NCBI GenBank assembly: GCA_019925105.1
Contig: JAHGAU010000036.1
Location: 248,001-312,000, forward strand
DNA length: 64,000 nucleotides
DNA from: Niebla homalea
Taxonomy: Eukaryota; Ascomycota; Lecanoromycetes; Lecanorales; Ramalinaceae
Direction of reading: 5' to 3'
Both the position numbers and the translations under genes were made by a program. The notes beneath the pieces were generated by a model that was given only the letters and a program-made list of their open reading frames with translations, did not search any database and had not been told where the DNA came from. Shown in pieces: positions 41,725 through 54,692 of this stretch (positions within the stretch are counted from its first letter, which is position 1; each line of letters opens with the position of its first letter).

Positions 41725-44700
41725 TCACAGAAAGCCGGATTCCGACAATAGCCTGAGGAGAAGGATGTGTGTCAGCTGGGGTGTCATTCAATTTGAAATA
41801 TTATAAGCACCAACCTTGTAATCTTCTCATCCTCCCTCTCCCTGGGCTCTACCTGTAAGCTCTTCTCATACATCTCATGCACATCACCCGCAGCTTGCAT
41901 GTTACTGAGAATGTAATCCTGAAGATCAACCACAGACTTGAGAGGGTAGGGCACGTTCTGAAATTGCTGAATGCTCTGAATGACCTCTGCAGTCTTGGCG
42001 CGTTTGGTGAAGTTGATCAGGAAAGTGCGTTTGATCATGGCGGGGATGCCGTCTTCGATGAAGGTCAAATCGGTCAGGTAGATACCTGTGATTATGAGCC
42101 GTTAGCGGTGGCTGTCATGGTGGGTTAGATGGAAGATTCGAAGGGCATGATTTACCGAAGAATGGAATACAGGGTGGGATGGCATGACGAATGTACTCCC
42201 GGTACTCCAAGAAATTCTTTGTGCTGCCCATCAGGTTGCGTAGGTGCTCCAGCACATTCTGAGTGCGTTGGTTAACCTGCGACCATGTCCGGGTCAGTCT
42301 GTGGATGGGGGCGGTGCCTAAGGCGGATATGATTGATGTCAAGGTCGAGAAGTTGTTCATTTGACGGCATTTCTGTAGACCGTGTCAGCGGAATTCAAGC
42401 AATTGGGCAAATGGACGAGGACTCACCTCTGCAACGCCGACAAAGTGCTTGATGACGACGACGCGTTTCTTAACATCCGATTGATTGAGGATCATTTCAG
42501 CAACCCAGTTGGTCAACTGATTCGAATGGAGGATTAAGGATTTGATGTTTGGAGCCGGTTCACCCCCATCTGGTTGCTTCGTCTGCCAACACTTGTCCAA
42601 GCACTCTGTCGGCTTGATCCGTGCAAAGAGCTTGGACTCGATGATGGTCAATTGTCGAGCAAATTCGGTCACATCAATGTCCAAGAATTTGAGCTTCTTC
42701 ATGTTCTTGGGCATGATGGGCGCGGGGATGCTGGTGGCCTGGGTTTGAATAAGGCCCTTTGCATTAGGGTCTTCACCTCGAAGACGTCGCTCGACTGAAG
42801 CCATTAGAGGCGCCGACCCAGGTGTGGCCGTTGACGCCACGGAATCCTTTGCAAACATGTGCAATCTACGAAGCAGCTCATTCGTATCCTCACTCCTGTC
42901 CTCCATCCAGTAGTTGTCCAGCCAACTCTTGAGAATGTTGACGACTCTCAAGCGAATGAGCTTCTGTTTCTTCTCAGCCCATGCCTTGTAATCGTTTTCG
43001 GAAATGCCTCGCGGGGGTTGTATGTTGAAGCGCTTGACCAGGTATTCGAATAGTTCCGGAGCGGTAGTGAAGGATCTGTACGTGAGGAGGAAGGTGTGGT
43101 TGTAGTTCGAGTCCAGCTTGTCGTGCCGAGTCAACTGCTCAACCAAGGCAATCAGTGTGCCTCCCCTCAGAACAGGCGGATCGGTCTTATCATCATAGGC
43201 TATCTCTCCCTCGTGATCCAAGCGCAGGTATTGTGGTTCCACTTCGACCTGAATGTCTCGAGGGACTTCACCGAAAAACTTCCTGACTTTGGAGTTGTCC
43301 TGCTGCCTGTGGCGATAGGTGTCTGTCCCTGGCTGGATCCCGTCCGTGTAAGAATTGGGAAAGCTCATGTCTGCCAACTTCGGACGATCAGGCGCTGATA
43401 GGTGAGGCATTGTCGATGCATCATAAGCTCCGGGGTCGGTGGTCCGGTGCTTTCTAGGCCCGTGGTCCTCCTCATGAACATCCCAGTTGTCCAGACTCCT
43501 TGGCATTTCATCCAGGAGCAACTGCAAGGAAAATCCGATTTGGGAAATGCATGTCTCCAAAGCTCGCAGCAACGAGCGTACTTCCATCAAGCGATCTTCC
43601 AAGGGATCGCCCCTGTTCTCCGCCCACTCGTCGCCTAGGGGCGCCGCGACGGTTTGGCATGCGAGCACAAGCTGCGCCACGAGGTCGTACAAGCGTTGCT
43701 TTTGTGAAGTGAAGTCCATGAGTTGCGGCTTTTGGAGCCCGGTTCCTAGCGGAGAAAGGTCGATGGATTCGACGGTAGAGATCCAAGGTCGAAATACGCC
43801 CAGCACAATCCCAGCCGTTTGACAGATATTGTTGCCAATCTGCTCGTGACGATATGATGTGATGAGCTTTTCCCTCACCATCAGATGATCTTCCAATCGC
43901 CGAATATTCAGCACAATCATCCTCTTCAGCTCGTCCATGCGGGCCAGCAATGAAGCTTCTAGGGGAACAATAGGCTCATTGTAGGTTTCAAATTCATCCT
44001 GGTCCATGAAGGACGAAGCCATCATGGACTCTTTGGGCACGAGACCGTTACTCTGCCAGCTTCCTCCATTGTTGCTATCAAGCACGAAGCCCGGGCTAAG
44101 GCGAGGGATCTCTTCGCCTCTCTGAGATCGCGCAACTTCAACATAGCCCTGAACGCTGTGCAGGACGCCCTCGGCCTCCACCAGGCATTTGGAATAATGA
44201 TTGGCGGAGGGGAAGTCGGCAGAGGCGATATGGGAGGATAGCACGAGTTTCGAGAATCTTGACATCATATCACGGAAATGAGGATAGAGGGCCTTGTTGG
44301 TAGAAATGATGGAGGGATTGCCGGAGTGATTGTCTGTGGTACCTGAGGCCGCCACGAGCAACATGCGTAGATGGTCGGAGATGTCTTCAGCCTTTCGTAC
44401 ATATTCTGACCGATCGGCATTGTTGATGGCTTGCCGGTAGGATTCTATTGCGCGCCGAATGTTCTCGACCAATTGGTTCCATGTCACAGGCATGTTCACT
44501 CCATCATCCACAAACGCTTGTGGAACGCTGGCGCCCGACATTTGGGTCAAGGCATTGCTAGTGAAAGCAGTCGTACCACTCATACCGAGCGGAGCCTGAG
44601 CAATGGCGTTCATACTAGTGCTCTGGTTGGTGAAGCCGCGATTGTGGACGTAAGGCGAACTGAAAGATTCCTGGGATGCGGAGGGAGAGATGCCGTTGGA

Positions 44701-45585
44701 CTCGAACGAAGTGCGCCTCCTTGACCTCGGCCCTTGCATCATAAGCGATTCCTCCACCTCAGAGGCCGACTCGTCGTATTCGTCTTCGTCTCTCTCGAAT
44801 CCTCTTGCCATCAACTCTGGTGGAGGTCTTGTCTGATCTGGTACATGGATGTTCATGCGGTCTCGAGGTCCCGATTCGTTGGCCGAGGTGGGCGTCTCTA
44901 AAGGTAGCTCTACCTTGGAAACCCCCGTGAGGGTGTTGAAGAAGAATAACCTCCCATCTGGGGTAGCCTGCGGTATCCAGAAGGCAGCCTCTTCCTGCTC
45001 CTTATTTTCCGGGTCCTCGATCGATGGTCGGGCGTCAAGGATCCTTTGTCCCGACCTCCCGTCACCGGGCTCGATGTATTCTTCCTCGTCTTCTGTTCCG
45101 GACTCCCCGGAAACCTCACCATCATTCAACGAATGCTGGCTGCTCCTTGCCATTGAATCTTCTGGGCCGGCCACTACAATACAGTAATTGCTAGGAAACC
45201 ATCCGCGCGTGCCGTGAATGACCCCATCCCACCACCCGCTGGCCAGCTGGGTCAAGACTTGAATGGTGTCTCCCTGGCGGAAGCTCAAGCTGGTTCTGTC
45301 ATCCGCCTGGTAATCATAAAGCGCACGAACATAGAGAGCGGTTGGGTGAGGTGGTTCGATGGCGTGGCCGTTCATGCCAATGGATTGTGATCGACTCCGG
45401 TCCGTTTGACCTGCCGTGGTTTGCTGATGGCTGTGGTTCTGGTATTGAACGGTCGCTTGCCTGGACGACGGTCGCTCCGAATAATCAAGGGATGCAGCAC
45501 CGATAACACCTTGAATGCCGTAGTTGTTGGTTCTTTGAGCACTCATCAGGGGTGAGAGGGCGTCGCCTCTGGAATACATGGTCAT
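41725..45585 (-). CDS. CDC25: Cdc25-type Ras guanine-nucleotide exchange factor (SH3-RasGEF_N-RasGEF)
   Basis: Four exons, 45585-42427, 42372-42156, 42085-41815 and 41752-41725, give 1224 aa in phase; the last exon has only 28 nt and encodes the family ending RLLSESGFL. An SH3 domain lies at about residues 83-140 (YVRALYDYQADDRTSLSF, GWWDGVIHGTRGWFPSNY). A WW-like stretch (FWIPQATPDGRLFFFNTLTG) lies at about 200-220. A long helical region follows. RasGEF_N lies near 805-930 (RGGTLIALVEQLTRHD). The catalytic Cdc25 homology domain runs from about 960 to the end (FLDIDVTEFARQLTIIE, SNQLTNWVAEMIL, FFGIYLTDLTFIEDG). It activates Ras at the membrane upstream of cAMP/PKA. The Kozak context at 45585 is good (CACCATGAC). 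Confidence 0.94.
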
Positions 45586-48500
45586 GGTGGGCGGAAGGTT
45601 GAGCTCATTGGTGGAGGGTGACGTTGGTGGCCAAAACGCGAGAAAGTGGCTTAAAGGCTCTCTTGTTAGAGCCTCAAGACAGGCGAGGCAGGCAACGATG
45701 CTGACAAGTATCTTGTACCCGGAGTTGCTGATTTCGGCGTAGACCGCAGCTCGCGGCGTAAGTTGCTTTGCTGCAGACTCTCACATGCACATTGTTTTCC
45801 CAAGTGAGTCGAACCAGGATCTTGATCAGGAAAAAGGCCGCGACAGGCTCGTCAATGGACGCAAGTAAGCGCTCATCAGGTGAAGGTCGGCATGTCGAAT
45901 GGGATGATGCAAGTCGTGCAAGAGCAGCTTTGTTAGGTGATTGGTTCGGTGAGAGGGTGCCTTTGAAGCCTCGCGGCCAATACTATGTCTCCGCCAATTT
46001 CAGCCCACTAGAACAGGCGCGAGCAAGGAATATAAGGCTTTAAGAGTAACCGGCGGCCATTCAGGCAGGGAAATCGAGTGGTCGCCTCCAACCTCCAGCG
46101 TATGCATGCGAGGCAAGGCACTATGATCTATGTACAATAATGCAGAGTGGTGGAGAGGGAAAAGGCCTCGAAAAGTCGTTTGAATCTCGGGATTCCCACT
46201 CGCAGTGTGATGCGGGCGGGCAGCAGGCGGCGGCACTTGTAGTGGAAAAAGGGGGGGTAAAAAAAAGGCAAAAATCATCGAGGATTGAATTTCAGATTTA
46301 CGAGAACATCTAGACAAATCTATGCTTGCGGGCCTGCCTTTATGTAATTTTGCATTTATTGCACGTCAGAATGATAATCATAATTATTAGTTGACCTGCT
46401 CAGTTAATCTTCAGCAGGAGCCGTCTTATCACTCCAGGTTTTTACGCAACCGAGAAGAATCCATCTCACCAAGACTCGGCGCCTAGTCACTGACTACGAG
46501 AACGCCGCCAGGCTCTCGAAAAGCTGTGCCTTCCACAAGTCAGTCAGGGGGAAATTCGTTGGTCATGTGAGAGACATCTGACGCACGACTTGCATTCACT
46601 ATTTTGATACACGCAGATGTCCGGTGTTAACGTCGCATAAGGAACCTTGGTCAGCGCAGGCACAATAAGTAAAGGTTGAATGACCAGCTCGCAACGGGCT
46701 TTTTCCTTGCGGTAAGGAATTGTGTATGCAAAATTGCTCAGAGTGGTCCTTGCTTAGAGCACTTGTATCACGACCACCAAGTACAACGACCACGTGGACC
46801 CCCTGAGATTTGGACATGCAGATCGGGCCCGAAGCGCGCTGACTTTCTAGAAGCCCTTCAAAATCCGGCAGAAAATGTAACAGGTTTGATGTCGATCCTT
46901 GTTTTCCAACAGCCTGGGTTCTACGGGGCGTAATAAAATGCTAGAGTACGGTTGTAGGCTGCATCCTTGCACAGTCAGGAGACGGGTACCGCTCCAGACT
47001 CCAGCACCGAAATGTCGGGTGACCGCAACCCTGAAGACGTCGAGAAAAGTCACCGGATTCACTTCTCATCTCCCTTATACAAGGCCGTCCGATCGGTGAT
47101 GGCGAGTGTTGACTGATCAGGTTTCGTAAAATCAGGGAGATCGGAAATGGATATGAGATAACCGCAGAAAAACGATTTCCTTCGAGGGATTTTTAATCGT
47201 TTTAGGAAAAAGTGATCTCGCATTTCGATTGGAGAGGGTGGAGACCACGGAAACCGGCTACGGGGAAGACTGAAGCCTTTTTCACGTAGCGCTGCCACCT
47301 TTCCAGTCCTCTGGCACCGCCAAGCACCTGCTGGCTGCTGGCTAGGGAGTTTCCCTCGTTGGATATCCTTAGTTGTCCGTTAATCGTCAGAGCATGTCCG
47401 AAAGCAGGTTCTCCTTGTCTACGAGCACATCGCGACAACACGATATCGTCTGTACAAATACGCCTTCTCAAATTACCCAAGATAAGTACAGCGGACAACT
47501 CTTGCCGTCCCAACTCTGTCCGTTGCGCGTCGACTCCTGTCAACCACGAGGCGACAGGGAAATGTCGGGGTAGTGCATCCGGGGAAATGGAACCCCAAAG
47601 GCCCAAACTCAACCAAATGAAGACGGTATATGATTTTCTAGTCCATTGTCCATGACTTCACCATCCGCTCGGAAATGGACCGAAAGAGAGTCAAAGAGAG
47701 TAAGAGACAGATCAAGAGCCACGCGACTTCCAGCCTCATCTGGGGTGACAGATTGAGGGGCTGCGAAATGAGATGTGACGAACGTGTTTCCATTCGGATG
47801 CGAGCATGATCCGTGGTTGGCTATAAATCCTCCCGACCCGTAATGTGCCACAGCGCGCTATCCATCATGAAATCGTGGCTTTTCTGCGTGCTATTTTGCC
47901 GTGCGCTTGGAAACTTTGCTTTGACATGCTACACCGTTCATCAACAATGACGGGCAATACTTCATGAGGGACTTTGTTGCGTGAATCATCTACATAACAT
48001 TACCTAGTCGTCGGCCGTTATTGGTTGTGGTCGCTAAGGTGTTTGGTGAGTGGAGCCCAATCTTCGTTCTTAGACGAATCAGGCGAGCATGCAGAACTAT
48101 TTCTGGATCGAGCTGTCATTCAAGAGGTTCGGTTACCTTAAAGAACACCGCCGAAGCAGATATACATTGTAATTCGTGGCAAAAGTCCACAGTGACGACA
48201 ACACTGTTTGAGCATGAAATGTGTAGCGTGGCAGCCCATGAGTGGGTACAATACACACGTCCATTGCATTCCTAATCAGAATGTAAGCCTCGCTTGTAGA
48301 TGAAACAATCTTCACACTGTCATCATATGGAAGTCTTGGTTCTCGCTTGCCTGCGTGTGAACATGTTCGAGTACTTGGGAAGAATCAAGAAGCACTTGTG
48401 AATTGACAGAAGATGGCGGTGAGCATCTTTCACATAGCTACCACACTCAAGCAATGATACCAGATGTGAGCATTTAGTGCTGGTGTATGATCGCTAGCGT

Positions 48501-48985
48501 CGAGCCAAATTATCAAGCTCTGGCCCTTTAGATTTTGGAAGGGTCATTATTGCCCCCCCTTTTCGACTTTTGAGCAAATCACCCCACCACCTCCTACGGG
48601 ATTGTAAACCTGTCCAAAACATCTCCCTCAATGCGAGAATCTCCATCGAATTTGCCTCCCAAAAAGCATCATCTCTTTCTCCTCCTCCATCGACAACCCC
48701 AATATCAGTCCATCCCCCATAACGATAACACTTAACCAGCGCCGATACTTGAGCCTTAAACCCGACTGGAGCTAGCCCCGAGACTCGATCTGCCCTTCCC
48801 TCTTCTCTGCCCTCTCTCGCTGGAACGTCCGACGACCTTTCTTCTCCTCCTTCAGGATTGATGGACTGTATCTTGGTCGATTACCAAGCCATCAACATCC
48901 TCAACACTGCATCGGACAGCCTCTTCCGCTTCTCGCAGAGGCTCTGATCAACGACAACTTGCTGCAAGAGGTGCTCTTTTACATC
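45586..48985. promoter_or_regulatory. Large divergent intergenic region, CDC25 / C2H2 factor
   Basis: These 3.4 kb are the longest gap in the window. The last 400 bp before the C2H2 gene are strongly pyrimidine-rich, typical of a long regulated promoter and 5' UTR. Short frames such as 47202-47612 (minus) start at TTG and resemble nothing. A chance-level B-box-like match lies at 45805-45815 (minus). Long upstream regions are usual for developmental transcription factors. Confidence 0.5.
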
Positions 48986-51815
48986 ATGCCATCCACCGCA
49001 ACTGCCACTGCGGCTCCTGCATCACCGCAGTCGCCCAAGAAGGCCGCGCCCACTCCCGATAAGAAGTACAAGTGTCAATTCTGCGCTCGTGCATTCAGTC
49101 GGAGTGAACATCGAAGTCGTCATGAACGGTCGCGTAAGTTATTTTTTTTTTTTAATTTTTTGGAGGGGAGAGTTGGAGGGGTAAGATGGCGGGTCCCTTG
49201 GTGGGGCATCTCATCGGTCGCAATCCACCACGTGCAACAGCTTATCCTATGCTCGGTTCGTGATGAGGGGCTAATCGTGGGGTCGGATGCTGCAGATACC
49301 AAAGAACGTCCTTTCAAGTGCCAAAAATGTAGAAGTACCTTTGTCCGACGGGACCTCCTACTGCGACACGACCGCACCGTCCATGCAAAGGATGGTGGCG
49401 TTCCCCTCGTAAGCGAAGTCAAGAGACGGACAAACGCGAAGGCGTCCACCAGCAAGACAACACCACCCAAGCCAAATGTGGGAGTGGATACCGCAACGTT
49501 GGAACAAATAGAAGCAAGTAGTGATGGTATGGTTGACCTCGAGACTGCGGCGATGTTGATGACCGACCTTCAACACAAAGCTACCGCTCAGATGGCTTCA
49601 CAAGAAGATCACCATCATCTCGACCAACATGCCATGCCCTACTCCCCCGAGCATACCAATATGTTCGGTGATGCTTCGAATCCCTTCGGCATCTCGAGCA
49701 CTGTCCCCTTGCCGCAAATGCCTTGGGACACCTACATGTCCAATTCGGTAAATAAGCCTAAAGCTTCTTCCGTTGCTTCCTCGAGTCTTTCTGGCTCGCA
49801 AGATACTCAATTGTCACAGCTCTCGTTTGATAGTACTAGTACTCTTCAGCCCCACCACACTGCCCCCAATCAACAGCATCAACAACATCAACTCGCCCCC
49901 ATGATGGAACGCTTCCCATCCAACAACAACGATACCCTCGCCCCCTCCCTACAGAATCTCAACGGGAACAGCCACATGCCTTCAATATCGGGCCCGGCCA
50001 CACCCAACGGGCTCTCGCCCTTCCCCTTCATGACAGGACCCGTCTCACCAGTGGATTATCGCCGCTCGCCCGGACCAAGTCAGCCAATCTCGACCCCGAA
50101 GATCCCTCAATTACAAGCCGACGAGGACTATCATGCGATGCAAGAAAACATGAGAAAATACGACAAAGAGGGGGCTACCTATCCAAGCTTCCAAGCTCAC
50201 ACTCGCGCCGAGATCAACGCCTTCCTAGAGGGCTACTTCAAGCTGTTCCACCACCATCTACCTTTCCTTCATCCCGAATCATTCAATCCTCGAAATGCAT
50301 CACCACCACTGCTGTGTGCAGTCCTCTCCATTGGGGCCCTGTATACCTTCCAATCCGACAAGGCCTTTGGCTTTCACGTCGGCTCCAAAATTCTCACCAA
50401 CATGTTCCTCTCCGAGACTGAGGAATTCAGCTCGAGAAAATGCCCGTTGTGGCCCATGCAAAGTACCTTGCTCAATATGGTATTTGCAAGCTGGAGTGGG
50501 GATGCCAAGGGCCTCGAATGGACCTGCTCAATCAAGAGTCTCGTCTCGAATGTAAGGAATCGAAGCCTTGTTGCTCAGCACCAGAATTAACCTGCTTTCA
50601 GATGGTTGCTGGCAATCGTTACGAGCTCAATCTACGCACCGAAGCACGAGAGAGACGTCCGCCTTCTCACGCCGAATGGATCGAGGATGAAGGCTGTCGT
50701 CGCACATACTACGCCGTCTACATCTTCTTCGGCATGCTCACTCTGACCTACAACCACACGCCAGCCATCAGCTTCAACGAGTTCGACACGCTTGAGCTTC
50801 CAGCTTCGGAGTCACTCTGGCACCTCGAGGTTCCAGACGAAGAGGCATGGCGGGAGAACTTGGCTGCCTCCATCTCCACGACTGTCCGCGAAGCATATGA
50901 CAACCTATACCAAGGCGAAATGGTGAGATACAGCGCCTTTGCGACCCGACTGATGATCAATGCACTTTTCCTTGAGGTCTGGTATCAGAAGCGAAACTTC
51001 GGAGCGCTACAAGATGTGGTCACGGAATACAAGCTACGACTGGCAATGGACACATGGGAGAAGTCACTCGATATCTGCGAGCCCGAAACGATTGTGGTCC
51101 AGCTCAGTGCTCCACACAAGGGCCATCCCCTGATCTTCAACGCCATGGCAGTATACCGAAACACTCGCGCCAGGTTTGAAGTCGATCTTAAATCCGTGCA
51201 GGAGGCATTACGATACCACGATTCATATGAGGTTGCTGGCGCCATGAGCAATGCTCGGGACAAAGTTAAGCGATCACAGGAAATGATCAAGGTAATTGAA
51301 GAGTGTTTCAGTTGCATTGAGATCGTCGCTTTACAAGGCATGAAATGGGTCGGCCGGACTTGTGCCACCAATTGGAGTATTGAGCACCCTTTGTGCGGCT
51401 TTGACTTGATGCTCATCTTGAGTTTGTGGCTTTACCGCTTGGAACATGACGAGGAGGCAGCTACGGACGAGGAGCTCGCTATGTACAACAGAATCCGCAA
51501 CCTCTTCGATGACGAAGGCATGGACGTTCATGGCACAAAGCTGAGCTCCATCGTGGCCAAGGCGTGGGGCAGCATGTTGAACGAGGTCGTGGTTTGGGGG
51601 TAAGAAAGCGAAATTTGTTTTTACTCAACAACGGCTAATGATTTCGCATCAGGATCACCAAGCTCATGGGCGAGTCATTCAAAAATCATGCTCAGGCACT
51701 TCGTGGCTACGAGGACACGGCCGGGTCAGGCTCTGGCGGGACGACACCTACGATGACATCGCCTGGAGTTGATCTCGACATGGATACTTCGTTCCAACCC
51801 ATACAAACATCATGA
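48986..51815 (+). CDS. C2H2 zinc-finger transcription factor with fungal transcription-factor domain
   Basis: Four exons, 48986-49133, 49296-50551, 50602-51599 and 51653-51815, give 854 aa in phase. Two C2H2 fingers are adjacent: CQFCARAFSRSEHRSRHERSH and CQKCRSTFVRRDLLLRHDRTV(H). The first finger is completed only by removing the 162-nt intron 1, which contains a 12-T run. A Ser/Gln/Pro-rich middle (residues about 115-390) is likely an activation region. The fungal-specific transcription-factor domain (PF04082-like) runs from about 420 (AEINAFLEGYFKLFHHHLPF) through WPMQSTLLNMVFASWSGD and WIEDEGCRRTYYAVYIFFGM. The C-terminus is Thr/Ser/Gly-rich. The combination is that of AmdX/Klf1-like regulators, but the orthologue is not fixed here. 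The ATG at 48986 is the first in frame with the fingers. Confidence 0.9.
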
Positions 51816-52816
51816 TGTTGTAGCGGGTCATCAACATGTTCAATAATCCTCACCACTCTGAGGACTTATCAAAGCGACGGTCTTCACCTTTGTGAGCTTT
51901 GCAAAAGCACACTAGCATTTACGCCAGCATCAGTACTGCCCCATTGCTTAGCTGTCCTCGGCTAGGCCCTAGCCTGAGCCATTGGGTCAGCTGCCAGTAA
52001 TGATTAATGACAGCCTGCAGTCACTCGCAGGCCTCGGTACCTCCTCAAGCCTTATCAAGGCCTCACTCCACGTCTCGGACGTTTTCAGGTCGACTTTTGA
52101 TTTGTGGCTGTGGCTTTGGTCTTTTGTTTGCTGCCGCAAGAGTAGGCCTTCTTGTTTGGCAGATAGCCATGATTGTCCAGCCTAGTCGCGTCACTATCCT
52201 TGATCACGCTCAGTCGGCATGTGGTCTCAAGGGAGCAACTACAGCTTTGGGCAAAGTTATGAGGAGGGCATTTGTATGATATGATATCCAAATGGTGAAA
52301 GTAGAACAACAGCTTTTCGAGATGGCTAGTCGAGCAATCGAGCCTTCATTAATCGATCCTAACCTACACGAATATGATTTTCGGCTTCTCTGTAGATACA
52401 ATGTCCAGGGGCACCATTGTACCTCCATAAGTGTCTCGCATCATGCGTTCTGGAGCTATATGGTAGAGCCCCACCCCCCACAGCCGTGGCCCAGACCCGG
52501 TCAACGAATCGGCCAGCTCCAGCCCTCCACCCCACATCCCCAGAACAGGAAAGGACAGCGTGTACGGCAGTAGGAGCCACACATTGGGCGTTCATAAGGC
52601 TACAAGGCTGAATATCGAATGAGAAGACACGAGCGGGTGCCTACAAGAGGTCTTCAACCATCGCAATCCTTCTTTCTTATACATCTATAGTCCATCTACC
52701 TATTCACTTCGTCTTGTGTTCCATCTAACATCAGAGCGGCAAGACATCCCTTAACGCAGACGCGTATCCGCCCGCTCCAAATCCTTGGACTTGCCCCGCT
52801 TCTTCGCCCCACTACC
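51816..52816. other. Intergenic region between the C2H2 factor and the calmodulin-like gene
   Basis: These 1.0 kb comprise a 3' UTR and the next promoter. Small ORFs (62-93 aa) overlap on both strands without family features. Confidence 0.5.
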
Positions 52817-53949
52817 ATGGTAGGTAAATCTGACGGTGAAGATTTTGAGCGAACGGGGCCATCCATGCAAACCTGGGGCCACCGCGGAGAGGGACTATTC
52901 CTGATACAAAGGCTAATACAGCCTTCGTCGGCGGCAGGCAACGCCACTTCCAGCAGATCAATTAGAGGATCTGAGGGCAGCGTTTACTTTGTTCGTACGT
53001 ATAGCTTCTGACATAGCATTCCCTCCTTCACGAATCCGTCCGCCCCAATGGCTGTTGATGTCCTTCTGCAACAATCAAGGCGTCATCCTTGACCGACATG
53101 AAAGCTAACATCTGAGACAAGGACGATAATGGCGATGGTGAGTAGACACCTAAGGTCTTCCATTTCAGCGCTATCACCTCGGGGAAAGGAAGAACGACAC
53201 GCTCATACATGTTGTCTCCATTGCAGGAGAAATCACAGCCTCAGAGCTCGGCAGCGTGATGAGACAGCTAGGGTTGAAGCCGTCGGATACGGAGCTCGAC
53301 GACTTGATGAACGAGATCGATACGGATAGGAGTGGAACCATTAGCTTTCAAGGTAAGGTCAAGGTCCTTTCCTTTCTCACTCCCTCGTCACATCATGAAA
53401 GTGCTTTCTTCAAGACATCCAGCGGTCTGCATATCCTTCATATCTTTCTCGGTCTTCCCCCCCCCCCCCCCGGGCTCCCCAGCTACATCTTATCCTCAAT
53501 GAGGTTGTCCTCTACCCTTCACATGATTGCCATCCTACAACCGATCTTCTTACCCCAAACCATACTCACGTCCCTCCCTCTCCCAACAGAATTCGCGACC
53601 ATCATGGCTCAAAAAGTCAAGCAAACCGACTCGGACGCCGAATTGCGAGCCGCCTTCGATGTCTTCGACAAGGACGGCAACGGCACCATCAGTGCGGATG
53701 AGCTGCGGCATCTGATGAAGAGCATTGGGGAGGAATTGACAGATCAGGATATTGATGAGATGATCAAAGAGGCAGACAAGGATGGGGATGGGAATATTGA
53801 TTGTGAGTGCTCGTTCAGTGGTCGCATACTTCTGCACGGAGATTCTTGATGCGGCGCAATTGAGAGGATAAGAAGGTATTATGTGGGTTAGGTGAGAGCT
53901 AATGTGCTTCCCTACGACAGATCAAGAATTTGTCACCTTGATGAAGTAA
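52817..53949 (+). CDS. Calmodulin-like protein, four EF hands
   Basis: Six exons, 52817-52819, 52938-52994, 53122-53137, 53227-53352, 53590-53802 and 53921-53949, give 147 aa in phase. Exon 1 is the ATG alone, followed by a GTAGGT donor; a first intron directly after the start codon is known from fungal calmodulin genes. Exon 3 is only 16 nt and begins the first calcium loop. The loops are [36 protein letters not shown] and [12 protein letters not shown], all with acidic ligands at positions 1, 3 or 5 and 12. The order and length are those of calmodulin, but identity is clearly lower ([17 protein letters not shown] at the N-terminus), so this is a calmodulin-like paralogue rather than the main calmodulin. 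Intron 4 contains a run of 15 C. The acceptor before exon 3 (ACAAG) is less usual. Confidence 0.85.
53457..53471 (+). repeat. Homopolymer C run in an intron
   Basis: Fifteen consecutive C lie in intron 4 of the calmodulin-like gene; likely variable and error-prone in sequencing. Confidence 0.9.
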
Positions 53950-54692
53950 CCGAGGATCTTGTGGAGTAGCAGAATGGGGAGATTTTGGTACAGCCTGGGC
54001 GGCTTCCCGTGCAGTGATTTGACGACTTCGGGCTCAGCTTCATAAGATTGGTTTCTTCTTTGGGTCATCTTTGGACGAAGGCACACAATGACATAGGTAA
54101 AGATGCTGTCGTTACACTGTTTGCGACAACAACTACAGCATGGCTTTTCCCCCTTACTGTTTACCCCCTGTTCATGAAACTCTGTCTATTCTTTCAATTA
54201 CCTCGAAGGACATCCCTCATCACGATCGTCTCTACATTGAAGAACTAGCTGTCGCGGCGCGACCGCGCTATAGAAACATTTTCAAGATCCCTGAGCGCTC
54301 ATGAATAATGTGAGTCACTGGCCGCATAGGTCTGCCTGAGGCACATCCGAGATGAGAGCAACGCTGCCGCACAACAGTATCGAATAAATTCTTGCACTGC
54401 TAACTTAAAAATTTTGTGTGGACTCAAGGTGTGATTTGTTCAGCTCCAGGATAATTCAATGGCTCAGCGGCTTCCGCAGCTACACAAAGCTGCCAAACTT
54501 AGCCTCCAGCGGGGATCGTAGGTAAGGGTCTGTATTTCATCAAGTATCGTGGAAAATGTAGCGACATTCGAGCATAAATATCCCTGTCGTGCTTGCCCCA
54601 CTGCTATTCTCTCCTTTGTCAGACGTAGGCGCACCTTCCTCCTCAAAGGCCGCGTCTAAAAAAACCCCATAGCAACTACCACATCCTTCGAG
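53950..54692. other. Intergenic region, no gene seen
   Basis: These 743 bp contain a 3' UTR and the promoter of the next gene. No ORF above 66 aa and no RNA gene was recognised. Confidence 0.5.

Noticed and set aside
45805..45815. 10-of-11 B-box match upstream of CDC25
   Set aside because: No tRNA structure surrounds it and it has no logical link to the gene; kept only as a measure of the chance level for the TFC3 sites.
47202..47612. 136-aa minus-strand ORF in the CDC25/C2H2 gap
   Set aside because: The start is a TTG codon; there are no splice signals extending it and no recognisable domain.
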